Shown here one piece after another: positions 45,887 through 61,462 of a DNA stretch of 64,000 nt; the stretch's first letter is position 1, and every line of letters starts with the position of its first letter. Source of the DNA: Polyodon spathula (lineage: Eukaryota > Chordata > Actinopteri > Acipenseriformes > Polyodontidae). The notes under the pieces are model-generated. The model did no database searches and was not told the DNA's origin. It saw nothing but the letters and a program-made list of their open reading frames with translations. The stretch covers positions 14,817,147 to 14,881,146 of the forward strand of contig NC_054559.1 in assembly GCF_017654505.1 (NCBI RefSeq). The letters are read 5' to 3'. The position numbers and the translations under genes are program-made.

Positions 45887-45890
45887 TTTG
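45540..45890 (+). repeat. Poly(A)-tailed retrocopy-like segment
   Basis: A polyadenylation signal AATAAA (45795-45800) is followed 15 bases later by about 25 A residues. After a single C come more A and then an (AAT)n run to about 45885. This order is typical of a retroposed transcript or retroposon tail. The left boundary and parent sequence are unknown. A minus-strand open frame through it matches no recognised family. Confidence 0.4.
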
Positions 45891-47287
45891 AAAAAAGGTT
45901 AAGGGGTCCGAGCGCACTGTGCGACAATGTTTATTTCTTCTTGTTCTTTTTAATCTGAAAAGTTTTGAAAACACAAAAAAAGCTGCTTTAGAATCTGAAT
46001 TAAGCACAGGTTTATAGTCTCGTTCCCCTGATTAGCTTGCGCAGCGTATGAACTGTGTTTTGCGGGCTACCTGTAATTATGTTCAGTGCAATCGCTCGCT
46101 CTCATGCGCACAGACAAACAGATGAAACAGCATTGCTAATTCTCCACCATTTGGTGCTATAAATACACGAGACACATTAATTACAAGGCTGTCAAGAGGA
46201 AATGGTTCTTCTGCTCTCAGTCATTATTCTGTAGCGCATATTTAAATAAAAAGAGCCAGATGACATTTTAGCAAAAGTAGGTGCAGTAATGCACTTTGGA
46301 AATGGGCAGCACTTTCCAGACAACAGCTTGTGAAATGCAGAGTTATATTACAAGTACTATTATCAGCTAAAGGCGCTTTGTATCGTCTAAGTGGCCTCTT
46401 TATTACGAACATTGCTAAATTACTGGAAAGGTTTTAGAGGGTTGATGCAAAAAAAGATGTTCATACTCTATTTGTTCTTTGTGATTTTTAATATGAAATA
46501 ATTTGGCTGGTGCAAAGTTATGTTGCATCTTGCATTAAGTGGAAATATTTGGTTGCTATTGCATGTAGTTGACACTGTTTGTATAAAGTCCACCTCTTTG
46601 GAAATGAAATCTGATTGCAGTGGAAGCCAAGCTCTGGTTTGGTTCACAAGTGGGATTGAGTGTTGTTTGCAATCTACTGCACCTTTATTTGTATGCATGT
46701 AAAACTCTGAAAAATGATAATGGCTCAGCACTGAGAGAAAGGCTTGCATTTAAATACGAAGTCCTTGACCAAAGCTTTGCACTTTTTTTGAATTCTAAAT
46801 CTGAAGTGCTTTGGTAGAACTCATTTCGGTTTTGTTGACAAAAAAGAAAATTGAATAAGGTCTTGCATTTAAAATATTGACATTCAATGTCAAGATACCT
46901 GACAAAGATTAAGTCCAGCCTGGCACAGGTTCAAACACTCAAGGGGCCTATATTCAAACTCTGTGCTCAAATCAAAGTGAAAGTTTTGGTAAATAAAAGT
47001 CTGAAATACATCACCCCTCCTGTTCTCTAAAGGGGCAGCTGCAATTGTCATCCATAAAGAAGAATAACTAAGCAAGTTGTAGGGTAAAAAAAATAATCTC
47101 CACAGTAAAATGCTTGACCCCACAGTAAATTCGGTGTACCCCTGCAGAAATAATTTAAAAAAAGATGTTTGTATAATTATTAATAATTGTAAATGTTGCT
47201 ATAACAGGTTATAGTACCTTATTTATAAAGTTGATGCAATCCATTATCTGAAAAGCATAGAGTATCTGTAAGAGTGTATGTGTGTGT

Positions 47288-47309
47288 GGGGGGGGGGGGG
47301 GGGGGGGGG
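47288..47309. repeat. Poly(G) run
   Basis: Twenty-two uninterrupted G residues follow a short GT run. Confidence 0.95.
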
Positions 47310-48125
47310 TCCTAACAACACCACTGGATCCACTGATATGACTTTCTCACTGAGACATGCGGAAATCACCTGCCAGGCTCCTAACAGTGTCTCTCGCATC
47401 AGCCTCTGGAAGTGAAATCAATAATCCCCAGGGCTTAATCACTCAGTTTATTTCACTTCCAGCCATGCTCTCTTGGCAGGCTTCCCTCGCCATTGCTCCT
47501 GGATTTCCTTCTGTTTTATTTCTTCTATTTTAATTTCAATGCTCACAGACAGAAAAACAGGAGAGCTTTAAAAACAGGAGCCCAAGCACTGTTCAAACAG
47601 TTGGCAGCTGTTCCCCTGGGCTCTGACACGACTGGGTAGCAAATCCAATTAATTAACAGGAAACTCCAGAACGTCGTGTAGCGCCAGAGAACTCTGTTCA
47701 CAGACAGCAAGATACGTCTTGGCATTTAGATTGTGATTAAAACAACTGTCCTGTTATGTTGTCTTTGTTCTCTTAAAAACTGCTAATGTAATTGCTTACT
47801 CTTAGGGATTGATACAGGAAAGTTGTCTCAAACTAGGAACCAGGTTTCAAGCCACTGTTCTTGAAAAAGTGGCTTTGTGTTCACTTAGCCTTATTGTATA
47901 AGAGAAAACAGCTTACGCAGTTCGATTCTGGATGTTCAAACTTATAATGAGAGACACTCTACACACAATGTAAATAATTATTATAAATCGTCAACAAATA
48001 AGATGTATAATAATTGTGACGAATCCATAACAGTGATTGGTTGACATCTCAGACATGATTGATAAAGTTAAAAAGAACTGAAATGTTCTAAAAAATAAGA
48101 AAAGGGCTCTGTCTGGAGACGTTTA

Positions 48126-49763
48126 CAGTGGCTTGCGAAAGTATTGACCCCCCTTGGAATTTTTCCTACTTTGTTGCCTTACAACCTGGAATTAAAATAG
48201 ATTTTTATTTGGATTTCATGTAATGGACATACACAAAATAGTCCAAATTGGTGAAGTGAAATGAAAAAAATAACTTGTTTAAAAAAATTCTAAAAAATAA
48301 ATAACGGAAAAGTGGTACGTGCATATGTATTCACCCCCTTTGCTATTAAGCCTCTAAATAAGATCTGGTGCAACCAATTACCTTCAGAAGTCACATAATT
48401 AGTTAAATAAAGTCCACCTGTGTTCAATCTAAGTGTCACATGATCTGTCACATGATCTCAGTATATATACACCTGTTCTGAAAGGCCCCAGAGTCTGCAA
48501 CACCACTAAGCAAGGGGCACCACCAAGCAAGCGGCACCATGAAGACCAAGGAGCTCTCCAAACAGGTCAGGGACAAAGTTGTGGAGAAGTACAGATCATG
48601 GTTGGGTTATAAAAAAATATCCAATACTTTGAACATCCCACGGAGCACCATTAAAGCCATTATTAAAAAATGGAAAGAATATGGCACCACAACAAACCTG
48701 GCAAGAGAGGGCCGCCCACCAAAACTCACGGACCAAGCAAGGAGGGCATTAATCAGAGAGGCAACAAAGAGACCAAAGATAACCCTGAAGAAGCTGCGAA
48801 GCTCCACAGCGGAGATTGGAGTATCTGTCCATAGGACCACTTTAAGCCGTACACTCCACAGAGCTGGGCTTTAAGGAAGAGTGGCCAGAAAAAAGCCATT
48901 GCTTAAAGAAAAAAATAAGCAAACACATTTGGTGTTCGCCAAAAGGCAATTGGGAGACTCCCCAAACATATGGAAGAAGGTACTCTGGTCAGATGAGACT
49001 AAAATTGAGCTTTTTGGCCATCAAGGAAAACGTTATGTCTGGCGCAAACCCAACACCTCTCATCACCCCGAGAACACCATCCGAAGCATGGTGGTGGCAG
49101 CATCATGCTGTGGGGATGTTTTTCATCGGCAGGGACTGGGAAACTGGTCAGAATTGAATGAATGATGGATGGCGCTGAATACAGGGAAATTCTTGAGGGA
49201 AATCTGTTTCAGTCTTCCAGAAATTTGTGACTGGGACAGAGGTTCACCTTCCAGCAGGACAGTGACCCTAAGAATACTGCTAAAGCAACACTCGAGTGGT
49301 TTAAGGGGAAACATTTAAATGTCTTGGAATGGCCTAGTCAAAGCCCAGACCTCAATCCAATTGCGAATCTGTGGTATGACTTAAAGATTGCTGTACACCA
49401 GCGGAACCCATCCAACTTGAAGGAGCTGGAGCAGTTTTGCCCTGAAGAATGGGCAAAAATCCCAGTGGCTAGATGTGCCAAGCTTATAGATACATACCCC
49501 AAGAGACTTGCAGCTGTAATTGCTGAAAAAGGTGGCTCTACAAAGTAGAGACTTTGGGGGGGTGAATACACGCTCAAGTTTTCTGTTTTTTTGTCTTATT
49601 TCTTGTTTGTTTCACAATAAAAAATATTTTGCCTCTTCAAAGTGGTAGACATGTTGTGTAAATCAAATGATACAAACCCCCAAAAAATCCATTTTAATTC
49701 CAGCTTGTAAGGCAACAAAATAGGAACAATGCCAAGGGGGGTCAATACTTTCTCAAGCCACTG
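48126..49763 (+). mobile_element. Tc1-like DNA transposon (inactive)
   Basis: This 1638-base element is flanked by TA on both sides (48124-48125 and 49764-49765). Its inverted ends read CAGTGGCTTGCGAAAGTATT on the left and the complement of ...TACTTTCTCAAGCCACTG on the right. Similarity extends about 80 bases inward, through TTGCCTTACAACCTGGAATT. It encloses one degraded Tc1/mariner transposase gene. Confidence 0.95.
48539..49548 (+). pseudogene. Broken Tc1-like transposase
   Basis: The N-terminal paired-type helix-turn-helix is readable (LGYKKISNTLNIPRSTIKAI), followed by GRPPKLTDQARRAL. The frame ends at a TAA at 48872-48874, in the conserved linker just after HRAGL. It then resumes in phase (GRVARKK...) and is shifted near 49080-49095. 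More stops follow near 49160 and 49227. Catalytic residues: WSDETKIELF and QQDSDP are present, but the third acidic residue is lost, since [11 protein letters not shown] has Ala where Tc1 proteins have Glu. The element cannot make an active enzyme. Confidence 0.93.
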
Positions 49764-51397
49764 TAAGCAACCTGCCATAGACAAAATAAAATGTTGGCTC
49801 ACAAGTAATAGGCTGTGTTTCTCAGAGCAGTACACAACTGAGCTGTACATTTCAAGGTCTTCAGTGACTGAGAGCGGACATCGATGGATTGCCCAGGGCT
49901 CTGCCCTGCATTGGAGGGGTTCAGCAGAGTCCATCCACCATGGAGACGAGACTCCCTGGGTCCTGTAAATATATTGAAAAATCAAAGCGCTCCTCCTGTT
50001 GGTAAGATTGTCACAGCTCTGTACTCTCATCCTGCCTGTCCTGACAGCTCACTTCTTTACCATTTCAACAAAGCTGGCCTTGGAGTTTGAAGTGTCCGAC
50101 AGTCATTAGGGTTTAGCATAATGAGGAAAACGGACCACAGCTGGTGCAATTATTGTGCAGTAAATATATTTTGGTTACATAGTGTATCTTGTAATCTACA
50201 GTTCTGGCACCAAAACAAGGTTGAAAACTGCTGCTTAATATCTTGAATGTACTGACTTTTTCTTTTAGTTTACATGTTCACAATGCATCAATACCAAACT
50301 GCTGTTTCAACACCGTAGGCTTTGGATTGGTGGAGATCATTAAATGCAAGCCTGATTGCAGATACTGATTGGCGATAATGATTTGGAGATGATGGTGCAG
50401 GTGAATCAGATTCCGAATATATTGCTGAATCATCGGGGTAAACTCTGGCTGTGGCACTTGATACGTGAGTCTGGAATGAGCACGTTGCAGGGGTGGCACA
50501 CATTTACTTTGTCTCCTCCCTTGGGAACCGGCCTAACAAATAAACTTCCCATATTTTTCCTTCAGGATTTAATACTTTAGTGGGGATGTGACTTTATTAG
50601 CTAAAATGAAGGGAGTTTGTCTGAGGCACATCTGCTTAAAGGTGGAAACAGTTAAGGCTGTATATCTATATATCTATCTATCTATAAATTAATATAAGTT
50701 ACTTCTAGAAACATAATAGCATTCTCACAAGTCTATAAAACTGTTGGAAATCTTCACAAGAGGGCAAAGACAGTTTTTCCTGCAGCAATACTATACAGTG
50801 AGTTCACTTCCTGTGTTACACATAATAGGCCCCCATCTGAGCCTTACACTGGCTTTCTATGGTGTCCCCGGGGTCAGGTAGGACCCTAATTCCTCCAACA
50901 CAGCCAGAAAATTGAAACAAAAGATTGACAACAAAACACTAAGGGACTTGAGACAATGTTGCCAAGCAAATGAGAATGAATAGGTTTTTAAAGCTTTATT
51001 AGCATTACTGCTCCTTTAATTCTACCAGTCTTCCTAACAGAGTCTAATGGCCAATTACTGCAACAGGTGAAATGGGTTATGACAAACTCCAGGCTCAATT
51101 ATACAGCGTTACACTGAGACCCTAGGGAACAGGCTTGGTGTTCCTTAATGAGGAGCTTTTGTCACACTTCATTGTGAGCTGCTGTGCTGGAAAACCACAG
51201 AAGTTCCTCTGTTCCTCAGGAGTGATGTTTTCATTTTCTGTCAGTATCCCTGTCATCTTTTTGAAATTAGACCTTTTTAATTGTTTTCAGCTCTTAAACA
51301 ATTGCAGAGTTTAAGTTACTTATAAAATGTTATAGCGAACTTGAACTCTGCAACTGTTTAAGACAGAAGTCACCTGACTTACTCAAGTGCATCATGC

Positions 51398-51667
51398 TGT
51401 AGCAGGGCACAAGCCCTGCTGCTGTAAATAGTTTGTGTGAGAATGTAAGATTGGCAGGGATTGGGTTAAATCTGTCACTGCCAGCAATCACAGGTGTGGC
51501 TATTGGTGCTAACTGGGGAGTGGCCACATGCATAAAATGAGCCAGAAATGCTTTGTTTGTTGGAGTTTTATTTTTGTTTTGTTAAATAAAGGTGCGTGTG
51601 CGCGTTTAAACTGCAGCTTTCTGTCTCTGGGTCTCTCACGGTAACAGCCGTGATGCTGCTCCATCAC
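51398..51667 (+). mobile_element. Solo-LTR-like repeat
   Basis: It begins TGTAGCAGGGCACAAGCCCT (an inverted repeat). A TATA-like CATAAAAT lies near 51530, AATAAA at 51585-51590, and it ends near CTGCTCCATCAC. A promoter box about 55 bases before a polyadenylation signal is the arrangement of an LTR. No target duplication or internal region was found, so the class is tentative. Confidence 0.4.
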
Positions 51668-53045
51668 GTATGTACATTTCACTTGGCATGAAAATAGGTT
51701 TGTTAATTTCATATCCATTTTCGAATAGCAATATGATCCCCATAAGAGGGATTAAACTGCTTAATTGCATAAAAAGTCCTCTTCTTCTGATGCTACTGCC
51801 AATGTTTCTACTAATATTTACCAGCAGTACGCATTTTGTTATTACATAACATTTACATATTAGTCCAATAGCAATATCTGTGCATTTACACGTGGTACTG
51901 AGTAATTAATCCCACTTAAAATGAAGTGTTACAGCTAAACTGCCTGTCAACAGTCATCGTAAATTCTTTTTAAGATAGAATATCCACTCCTCGACCATCC
52001 ACAATCTAATTACCAGAATGAGACCTTGGTTTAATATTTTTGACGTTCATTTGTTTGTAGACGTGTAACATGTAATATAGTGGACAGTAAGAGGAGTAAA
52101 ATTATTTTACAGTGCGTGTTTGAATCAGCAATGAGGGGATGCACTTGTTTAGTGTGCAGTTCAAGTTCATCTCATTAGATGTTCAAAAACAGTATTAAAC
52201 CTGTCATTGTACTGGGTGTCAAACTGACACTAACACATTAACCTGTCAATTAATAAACCCCCAATAGGATAATTGGATGATTGATTGATTGATTAGGTGT
52301 GGTTAATTGGAGCAAGCAGACGGAGGCAGGTTTGTTTTTCAAACGAAGCCAGCAGTGGAATTACGTGCTGCCCTGAAGTTTTTTGTCCTGTACTGTAAGT
52401 GCTTGAAAGAGATTAATAGGTTTTAAACCAAACTTTCACATGTCAAGGTGTCAAAGCCTTCTCAGTATACATATTTATAGTACCTAGACACAGCATGGAC
52501 CTGGCAGCTTCAATTACTGTCCAGAATGTCAGGAACTCCAAAAAGGTTTTGAATTTTTTATAAAGTGTGACTTTATAAAAGTCCAAGTACCAGCACTGAC
52601 TAATAACATAATTAATTAAAAATGGATAAATAAAAGGTTCTCAGTATTCAGAGCAAATAATAATAAATATACTTCATTGGTTAAACTCTTGAGTGTCTTG
52701 TTATTATATAATTGGGATACAGTGCTGTGCAAATTATTTTAAACAGATCATGCTACAATAAACAGCAATATAACAATGTGTTATGCAACTCGACATCTCA
52801 TTACTGTTTTTTTTCTTTCTTTCAGTCCTACAGAAGTTGTTAATCAGGTTTAACTCCTTCACTGCTGAGACCGTTTGCACAGCCAGTACTGCAGAAACAA
52901 CATTTTTGATATCAATGGGCCTACATAATTTCAGCTAACCTATACCTCAATATTAAGATTTTTTTGAAGGACCCAATCACTCATTATGCCACTGAAGTCG
53001 TTAATGTCTGTTTCAATGAAAACTGTTCTATTGCTATTATTTGTT

Positions 53046-53264
53046 TATTTAGCAGATGGCTTTATCCAAGGTGACTTACAGAGACTAGGGTGTGTGACAT
53101 TCGCATCAGCTGCAGAGTCACTTACAACAATGTCTCAGCTGAAGGGCGGAGCATAAGGAGGTTAAGTGACTTGCTCAAGGTCACACAGTGAGTGAGCTGG
53201 GATTTGAACCCGGGACCTCCTGGTTACAAGCCCCATTCTTTAAGCACTGGACCACACAGCCTCC
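53046..53264 (-). mobile_element. tRNA-derived SINE
   Basis: Read on the minus strand it starts GGAGGCTGTGTGGTCCAGTG (A-box-like). A B-box-like GGGTTCAAATCCC follows at about 53199-53212. It ends in GGATAAAGCCATCTGCTAAA and an A/T-rich tail. Pol III promoter spacing and the tail are typical of fish SINEs. It is a fossil copy, not a tRNA gene. Confidence 0.75.
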
Positions 53265-55633
53265 AAGCGCATAGTGTAATCAAAAATGACATTTCCTAAA
53301 CTATTCACCCATGATCAAAATGAACAAACATTATCCCATGAAGCAGTTTTTACTGTGCTGTGGAGTTGTATTCAGCGTCATAATCAGCGCTGACATTCTA
53401 CCGAAGTCATACTTAGGTTTCAAGCTATAGCTGGCAGTATTTATATGACTGCTTGGTATTTACTATTCAACCTTCAAATCTATGTTACACAGCAAACCAG
53501 AGAAAATTAAGGAGTCTTTTGTACTTCACTAGTATTTTTACATGAGCATTAGCATTGATGATGCAAAAAAAAAAAAAAAAACAGACACGACCTCACTGTC
53601 CTCATAGCTAGTTACGGCCATGGTTGTATTTGCTGTAGTGTTAATGTGCAAGCTTTATACAATTGTATTTAATCAATTAAACAAACCCAAATCTCTCCCT
53701 AATCACAAGCCTCCCATGACACTGGACTTTTTTTTGCCACGTTTGCCGTTGCTTGTTGAAAAACAGGATATAAAAACTGTAAGCTTCCAAAAGTGTGTAA
53801 AACTACCAACAAAATCTGCATAGTAAAGCACGCTGATTAGCATTCTGCGCTAATTGTGATTAACCCTGCTGCTTTGAACAGCCAATCGCTGCATGTAAGG
53901 GGTTACAATCATCTTCTTGTGGAGAGCCGTGTTGATTAGCGGTAATCTGAAATTTATAACCAGAGGAAAATGCAGCCATTATTTACTTAAACTGAATACA
54001 AATGAGATTTTAAGCAATATAGACTGGACTCCAACTGCTGCTTTTATGTTTGTGCCCACAATGGGTTAAATATCACAGGAAATTGTATTTACTGAAATTC
54101 AGGTTTCAAGTCAGTGTAACTCTTCCTACGTTTTAACAATTCAACATGATTAAGCAGAATTGCTGTGGTCCAGTTATTTCCTTTTATTTTTTGCTAATAA
54201 AAGATAACCATTGTGGCTAATTGCTTTTATTAATGGAAAAGAAAATGTCAGGTTGATCTCTTTATCCTTTTCCAGTTGCTAAGCTAAATAATTAGCCTGT
54301 GCATCATTCAGAGGCCATTAGTGCGATTCTATACTCCGTAAGAAACAGAATGAAGGAATGTGGGGTTCGAGGGTATTCTTTTTTGAAATATGTGTTATAT
54401 TTTCCTTTTGACGATGGCACTGAATGCAAGAAAGCTTTTAAACACGCAAGCTCTCATGAAAACAAGTTATGGCCAATATGCATACAATGGCTTTATGTGT
54501 TTGTTAAAGAACAGGAAATATGTACTAAATGCAAATTCCTTAGATACTCATTTCTTTGCAGATCATCGCTAGTGTAATGAGTCTTAGCAGTGACGCCAGA
54601 GAACATTGGTTAGCACTTTAACAGGAAATTAAAAAAAACAAACATTGAAAGACAAAATGATGCCTTAAAGCAGTTACTTATGCCCACATATAGCAGACTC
54701 ATCCCTGACAAATGTACGTAGACAATATTAGCAAACACTGTTATCATGTCAAATAATATCATAAAAAAAGAATATGTTGGTCCACTGGATAAATATTACA
54801 GCATGGTGCTTAAGATCTCTCTACTGTGTCCAACCCTAAAAAGCCTGATATTATTCAGAGCTCACTATATGATGTCCAGTCAATACTAATCTCACAAAGA
54901 TGTTTATTTTAGCTAAGACAATAACTCGATAGCAACATACTGAAGCCTACCTTGAAATAACGGGTCCCACCTACTTACCTGCCTTCTTAAAAGTCCTGCA
55001 ACGAATTTGGAAATTCAGAAAGTGGTGAATAATGAATACTTGGGATGGAATAAAAGGGGGCTACAACTTTGCTGCATTCCACAATTCCATTCATGTTAAA
55101 AATAAATCCTGACATTGTGTTGATATTGTTGCAAGTAGTAATATATCAAGGTGATCTGGTTACACCAGCATGGTAGTTTTAATTCATGAAACACCAATAA
55201 ACCAAGTTATTAAATGTGTTGACAAGTTGACTGCAATAAAATTGTAATGATGCGTCTCTAGCGGAAACCATCACATCATGACATGAGATCATTAGGGGGA
55301 CTCTTTGTAGTGCCAATTATATTAATTAGAGATGCATTGTTAACTACTTAATGGAACTTCATGGCAAGTTTAGACAGCGGTCAGCAATATTCTGCACAGC
55401 AGGCAACACCAACTAGCGGTTCTGTTAGCAGTAGCGCTGAAAATAACTCGGATCCCCAAGAGGGCTCACACGTGCAATGTAGTTCAAGCCTTTTCAGCTT
55501 GACATGGAGTTTGTTTTAAACTTGTTAGATTGTTTCCACTATCCATGATGCCTACAAATGACATTGAACATTTGTTTTATTCATTTGCATATGCAGGGGT
55601 ATGTAAATGGCAAAAGGTACTGCAAGTCTCATT

Positions 55634-55634
55634 C

Positions 55635-55703
<69 letters not shown>
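55634..55703. repeat. (AT)n microsatellite
   Basis: About 35 AT copies with one TT interruption. Confidence 0.95.
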
Positions 55704-55705
<2 letters not shown>

Positions 55706-58700
55706 ATGAATTTATTTTTCTTAACTAATACCCACACTAGCTAAATCAAGCATGATCATCAAGGGCCGGAAATGTGGTTGTGAGCGAAATGAATAGCAAG
55801 CATGCCCTTTCAAATAGTACATTAATTATTTTGCATGGGTAAGGCAGAAATGTGTGTTTTTTTCCCTTAATCAAACACACTCTATTTAACAAGCTCATTA
55901 GTAATCACGGATGGATTCTTAGATGGCCCTGATTAAATAGCTTCCCTTACCTTCAACTAAAATATACAGGTTTTTAATTATTCATTTCCAGCTGAACAAA
56001 CACAACACATAAACCTGTTCCAAACCTAATGTGGTTGTGGGTGAGTATTTCTATTCTTGCATGTAGGTAAACAATTACTGAAAACAGAAGGAATTCATTC
56101 ATAGGGGAAAATAAAAGGGCAGGAAAGAGACACCAAGCAGAACCAGCAGTATGTGCATTTAGAAGCTGTATGCAGTTACATTTATATATATCCTTCTAAA
56201 AGAAGCAGACAGAAACTGGTAACTGAGAGCAATGGAACACATCTTTTTTTCCTGACCTGTTTTTTTTTTTTTTTTTAAATCACTGCCACATACTTAGTGA
56301 TCAAAGTGGTGGTATTGAATTAAGAAATGTAATTTAATTAAATATTAAGAAAGCACGATTACCAGTTGACAGTCAATAGGAGGTGGGGTCTACAAGCTCA
56401 GTTCCTCAGACCGAGATCTCAAACTAATTCAACACAAGCAGCTTAATATAGTATATTTAAAAACATGTCAAAATGTCCCAAAAGGTTTTTATTTTTTAAA
56501 AGCTAGGTTTACTTTTAAATTAAGAGACTATATGGAATGTTCTGTAGTTGCTCAGGAATGAATAAACCAGTGCTGCTTAAACACCAAGACCTTAAAATGA
56601 CAGTAGCTCTCATCACCTGTTCCACTGAGTGAGTGTTAATCGGGCCTGGATGGAAAAAAAAAAAACAAAAAAAACCCACTCCAACAGGTGCAGAACATCG
56701 TGATTGCACTCAGACCAGCTAACCCGTTTACAAGCACAGAAGAGCTGCACTCAATTCTTAAAGAATAACCTGGGTAGTTTGTCCTGAAGCACCTGGCCTG
56801 AGACAGTACATCACCCTTAAAAGACATTACCAAGAGGTAGCTACAAGGGTGGAGAAGGGGGAGGCAGATGGATGAGAAGTAACCCAAACACAGTCCATTT
56901 ACGTTTCTCTGGCCGGAAACAGGAGGACACAATGGCATGTATGGGGCAGTTTCAAGCTTCATCAGTGGCAGAATAAGACCATTGGTAAAACAAGCATCTA
57001 TGCAAGTTAAAACAGGGATTTAAAAAAGTAATAATTATAAAAAAAACCTATTGCAACAGGCCATATTTGGAAACAAATTAGCAAGAAATAGATGCAGTTT
57101 AGAGGGGTTTTCTTGCTAATTGTATACAGATTATAGCTGGAAAATATATTTTCCTTTGTGCCAGAATACTGTCAGGCCCTATATATCTACAAGCCTGCAG
57201 ACAGTCCTGTTTTATGGTCTATACATGCTGGAGTAGCGCTCAGATCAACTAGGTAACAGAGCTTAGTACTTTACGGTCTCTCACGATGCATGCGACTTCC
57301 ATTAAACCCCTCAAAACAACAATCTACATTCAGGAGAGCGGGGCTCTTACTTTGATCAATGAAAACACTATGGGATTGAATTATTCTGCCAAAAAAAAAA
57401 AAAAATTAACATACTGTAAAACTTCAATACTTTAAATAACACCAGAGGATGAGCTTTAGCTGCTAATAAGTGACAGTGATGAAATCGACTCAGGATTAAT
57501 AAATCACAATAGAAAACGTAATTTAAGGCAGGCCTACATGTAATGCACATTTGTTTAATGCAGTTATCACATTAAGTTTTGATAATTTTAAGAGTGCTGA
57601 AAGTAGCCAAGATACAATCCTCTTGGTGTATTTTCAGATTTTGTTGTATTAATGTACAAGTTTGAGATTAAACATTTTTGATAATGATACTTATTGCTTT
57701 TATTATTTTTTAAACATTTTAGAAAGTTTGTAATTATTGTGCTATAAGCATAGCCCGTGTTCTGATCTCTATAGGGCTATCTTAGTGGATTTAACTGTTA
57801 ACAATGGTGGATCTAATTCTGTTTTTAAATAAGCATGCAGAAGTACAAACTTGTATTTGCCAATGTTTTGCATACCGTACCCTTGTTAACCAGCACATAT
57901 AAAAAGACTAATACTTTTGCTTTATACTTGAGGGTGTACAGTACAATGTAATTTTTTTGTTAAACAAAACTGTTACTTCCCACTTAAACGTTCCAGCAAC
58001 CTTAACAAAGTTGGTGGAATGTTTAAATGGAGTTACAATGTTGCTACAAGGTTGCGTGTTAGCAGCTTCTCAATGAAGCATGTGAAGCTAGTGATCTAAT
58101 ATAAATCGCCGGTCTCCAATAAATGCTAGGTTTGCTGGCAAATATTGTAAATAAACACCAGAGGCACTACGCAAAACAAGAGGTTGTCACTGTACCCCCT
58201 TAACCTCAAATCTGGAACGAATGTCACCACTTAAATTATAGCTTAGCACAGGACTTCAGAACAGCAGAGACTAATATGTAAAAGAAGGAGAAAAAGTAGG
58301 GTCAGCATGGAGACCATTCCAATTGTACTCAAGTATTCTCAAAATAATTAACAAGAACATCAGCTTTGTATAAACTGTTTATTTACTCTAAACACTTACA
58401 TGGACAAAACACCATATAAAACACAAAGAATCTGATGCAGGAATAAGCCAATGTCTGCCTTTGAATCACTGTGGCCATTGTGCAGCGCAACAAATGTTCT
58501 AGTACTCACGTTTTTTTTTTTTGTCAAGGCAGTAAAATGCTCTATATTACAACATGCTGAATACAAGGCTGCATTGGAATGTAATCTATAGACTAGTGTA
58601 TTTCATAGAAAGTATAAAAGTTAATTTTACAGCAGTTGAAATAGTGACATTAAAAAGCAAGTTTTTCATAATTAAAACCCATGAAACAATGATACAAAGA

Positions 58701-58728
58701 CTGAAGGAAGAGAGTGCGAAATTTTTTT

Positions 58729-58793
58729 TATTATATATAAATGATATATATATAATATAATATATATATATATATAATATATTTTATATATAG
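58729..58793. repeat. AT-rich low-complexity tract
   Basis: Imperfect TATA and ATAT repeats downstream of UBE2I. Confidence 0.9.
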
Positions 58794-58929
58794 CGCCAAA
58801 TTATTCGCGGTTTAATCGTTTTAAGCAAGACCTTGAATCTCACCGTTTGTATTAACGCACACAGTGTAGTTTAGATTCACCAGTTCTTTAGCAAGTCTGC
58901 CAAACCACAAGCGGGTACGTTTTTGGAAA

Positions 58930-58953
58930 GGGGGGGGGGGGGGGGGGGGGGGG
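58930..58953. repeat. Poly(G) run
   Basis: Twenty-four consecutive G residues, about 50 bases past the UBE2I stop codon and therefore probably within its 3' untranslated region, where the transcript would carry poly(C). Confidence 0.95.
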
Positions 58954-59006
58954 AGTAATAATAATCTTGCCAAACCAATCCCTTCCATTGTTGGTGAACT
59001 TGATGC

Positions 59007-61462
<2,456 letters not shown>

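Larger units (their letters stand above)
38088..48123. other. Gene-poor interval upstream of BAIAP3
   Basis: No protein gene is recognised here. The 13-base remainder of the first BAIAP3 coding exon ends at 38100. Otherwise the interval holds simple repeats, a possible 5' untranslated BAIAP3 exon near 45.3 kb and a retrocopy-like segment ending near 45.9 kb. All reading frames are short and lack codon structure typical of exons. Confidence 0.65.
49764..59006. other. Gene-poor interval downstream of UBE2I
   Basis: No protein gene is recognised here. It contains the LTR-like repeat at 51.4-51.7 kb, the SINE at 53.0-53.3 kb and AT microsatellites. AT-rich unique sequence at 53.8-54.3 kb is dense in TAAT and ATTA cores. 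The right end should hold the UBE2I 3' untranslated region. A minus-strand AATAAA lies near 58376-58382. Confidence 0.6.

Noticed and set aside
45621..46007. 128-codon minus-strand frame with long Leu and Phe runs
   Set aside because: The runs are translations of the (AAT)n and poly(A) tract. The remainder lies in the retrocopy-like segment and matches no known protein.
53199..53212. tRNA gene suggested by a B-box
   Set aside because: No cloverleaf can be completed. The surrounding 220 bases have the layout of a SINE.
54299..54577. 92-codon plus-strand frame in the gene-poor interval
   Set aside because: AT-rich composition, no recognisable motif and no promoter or splice context.
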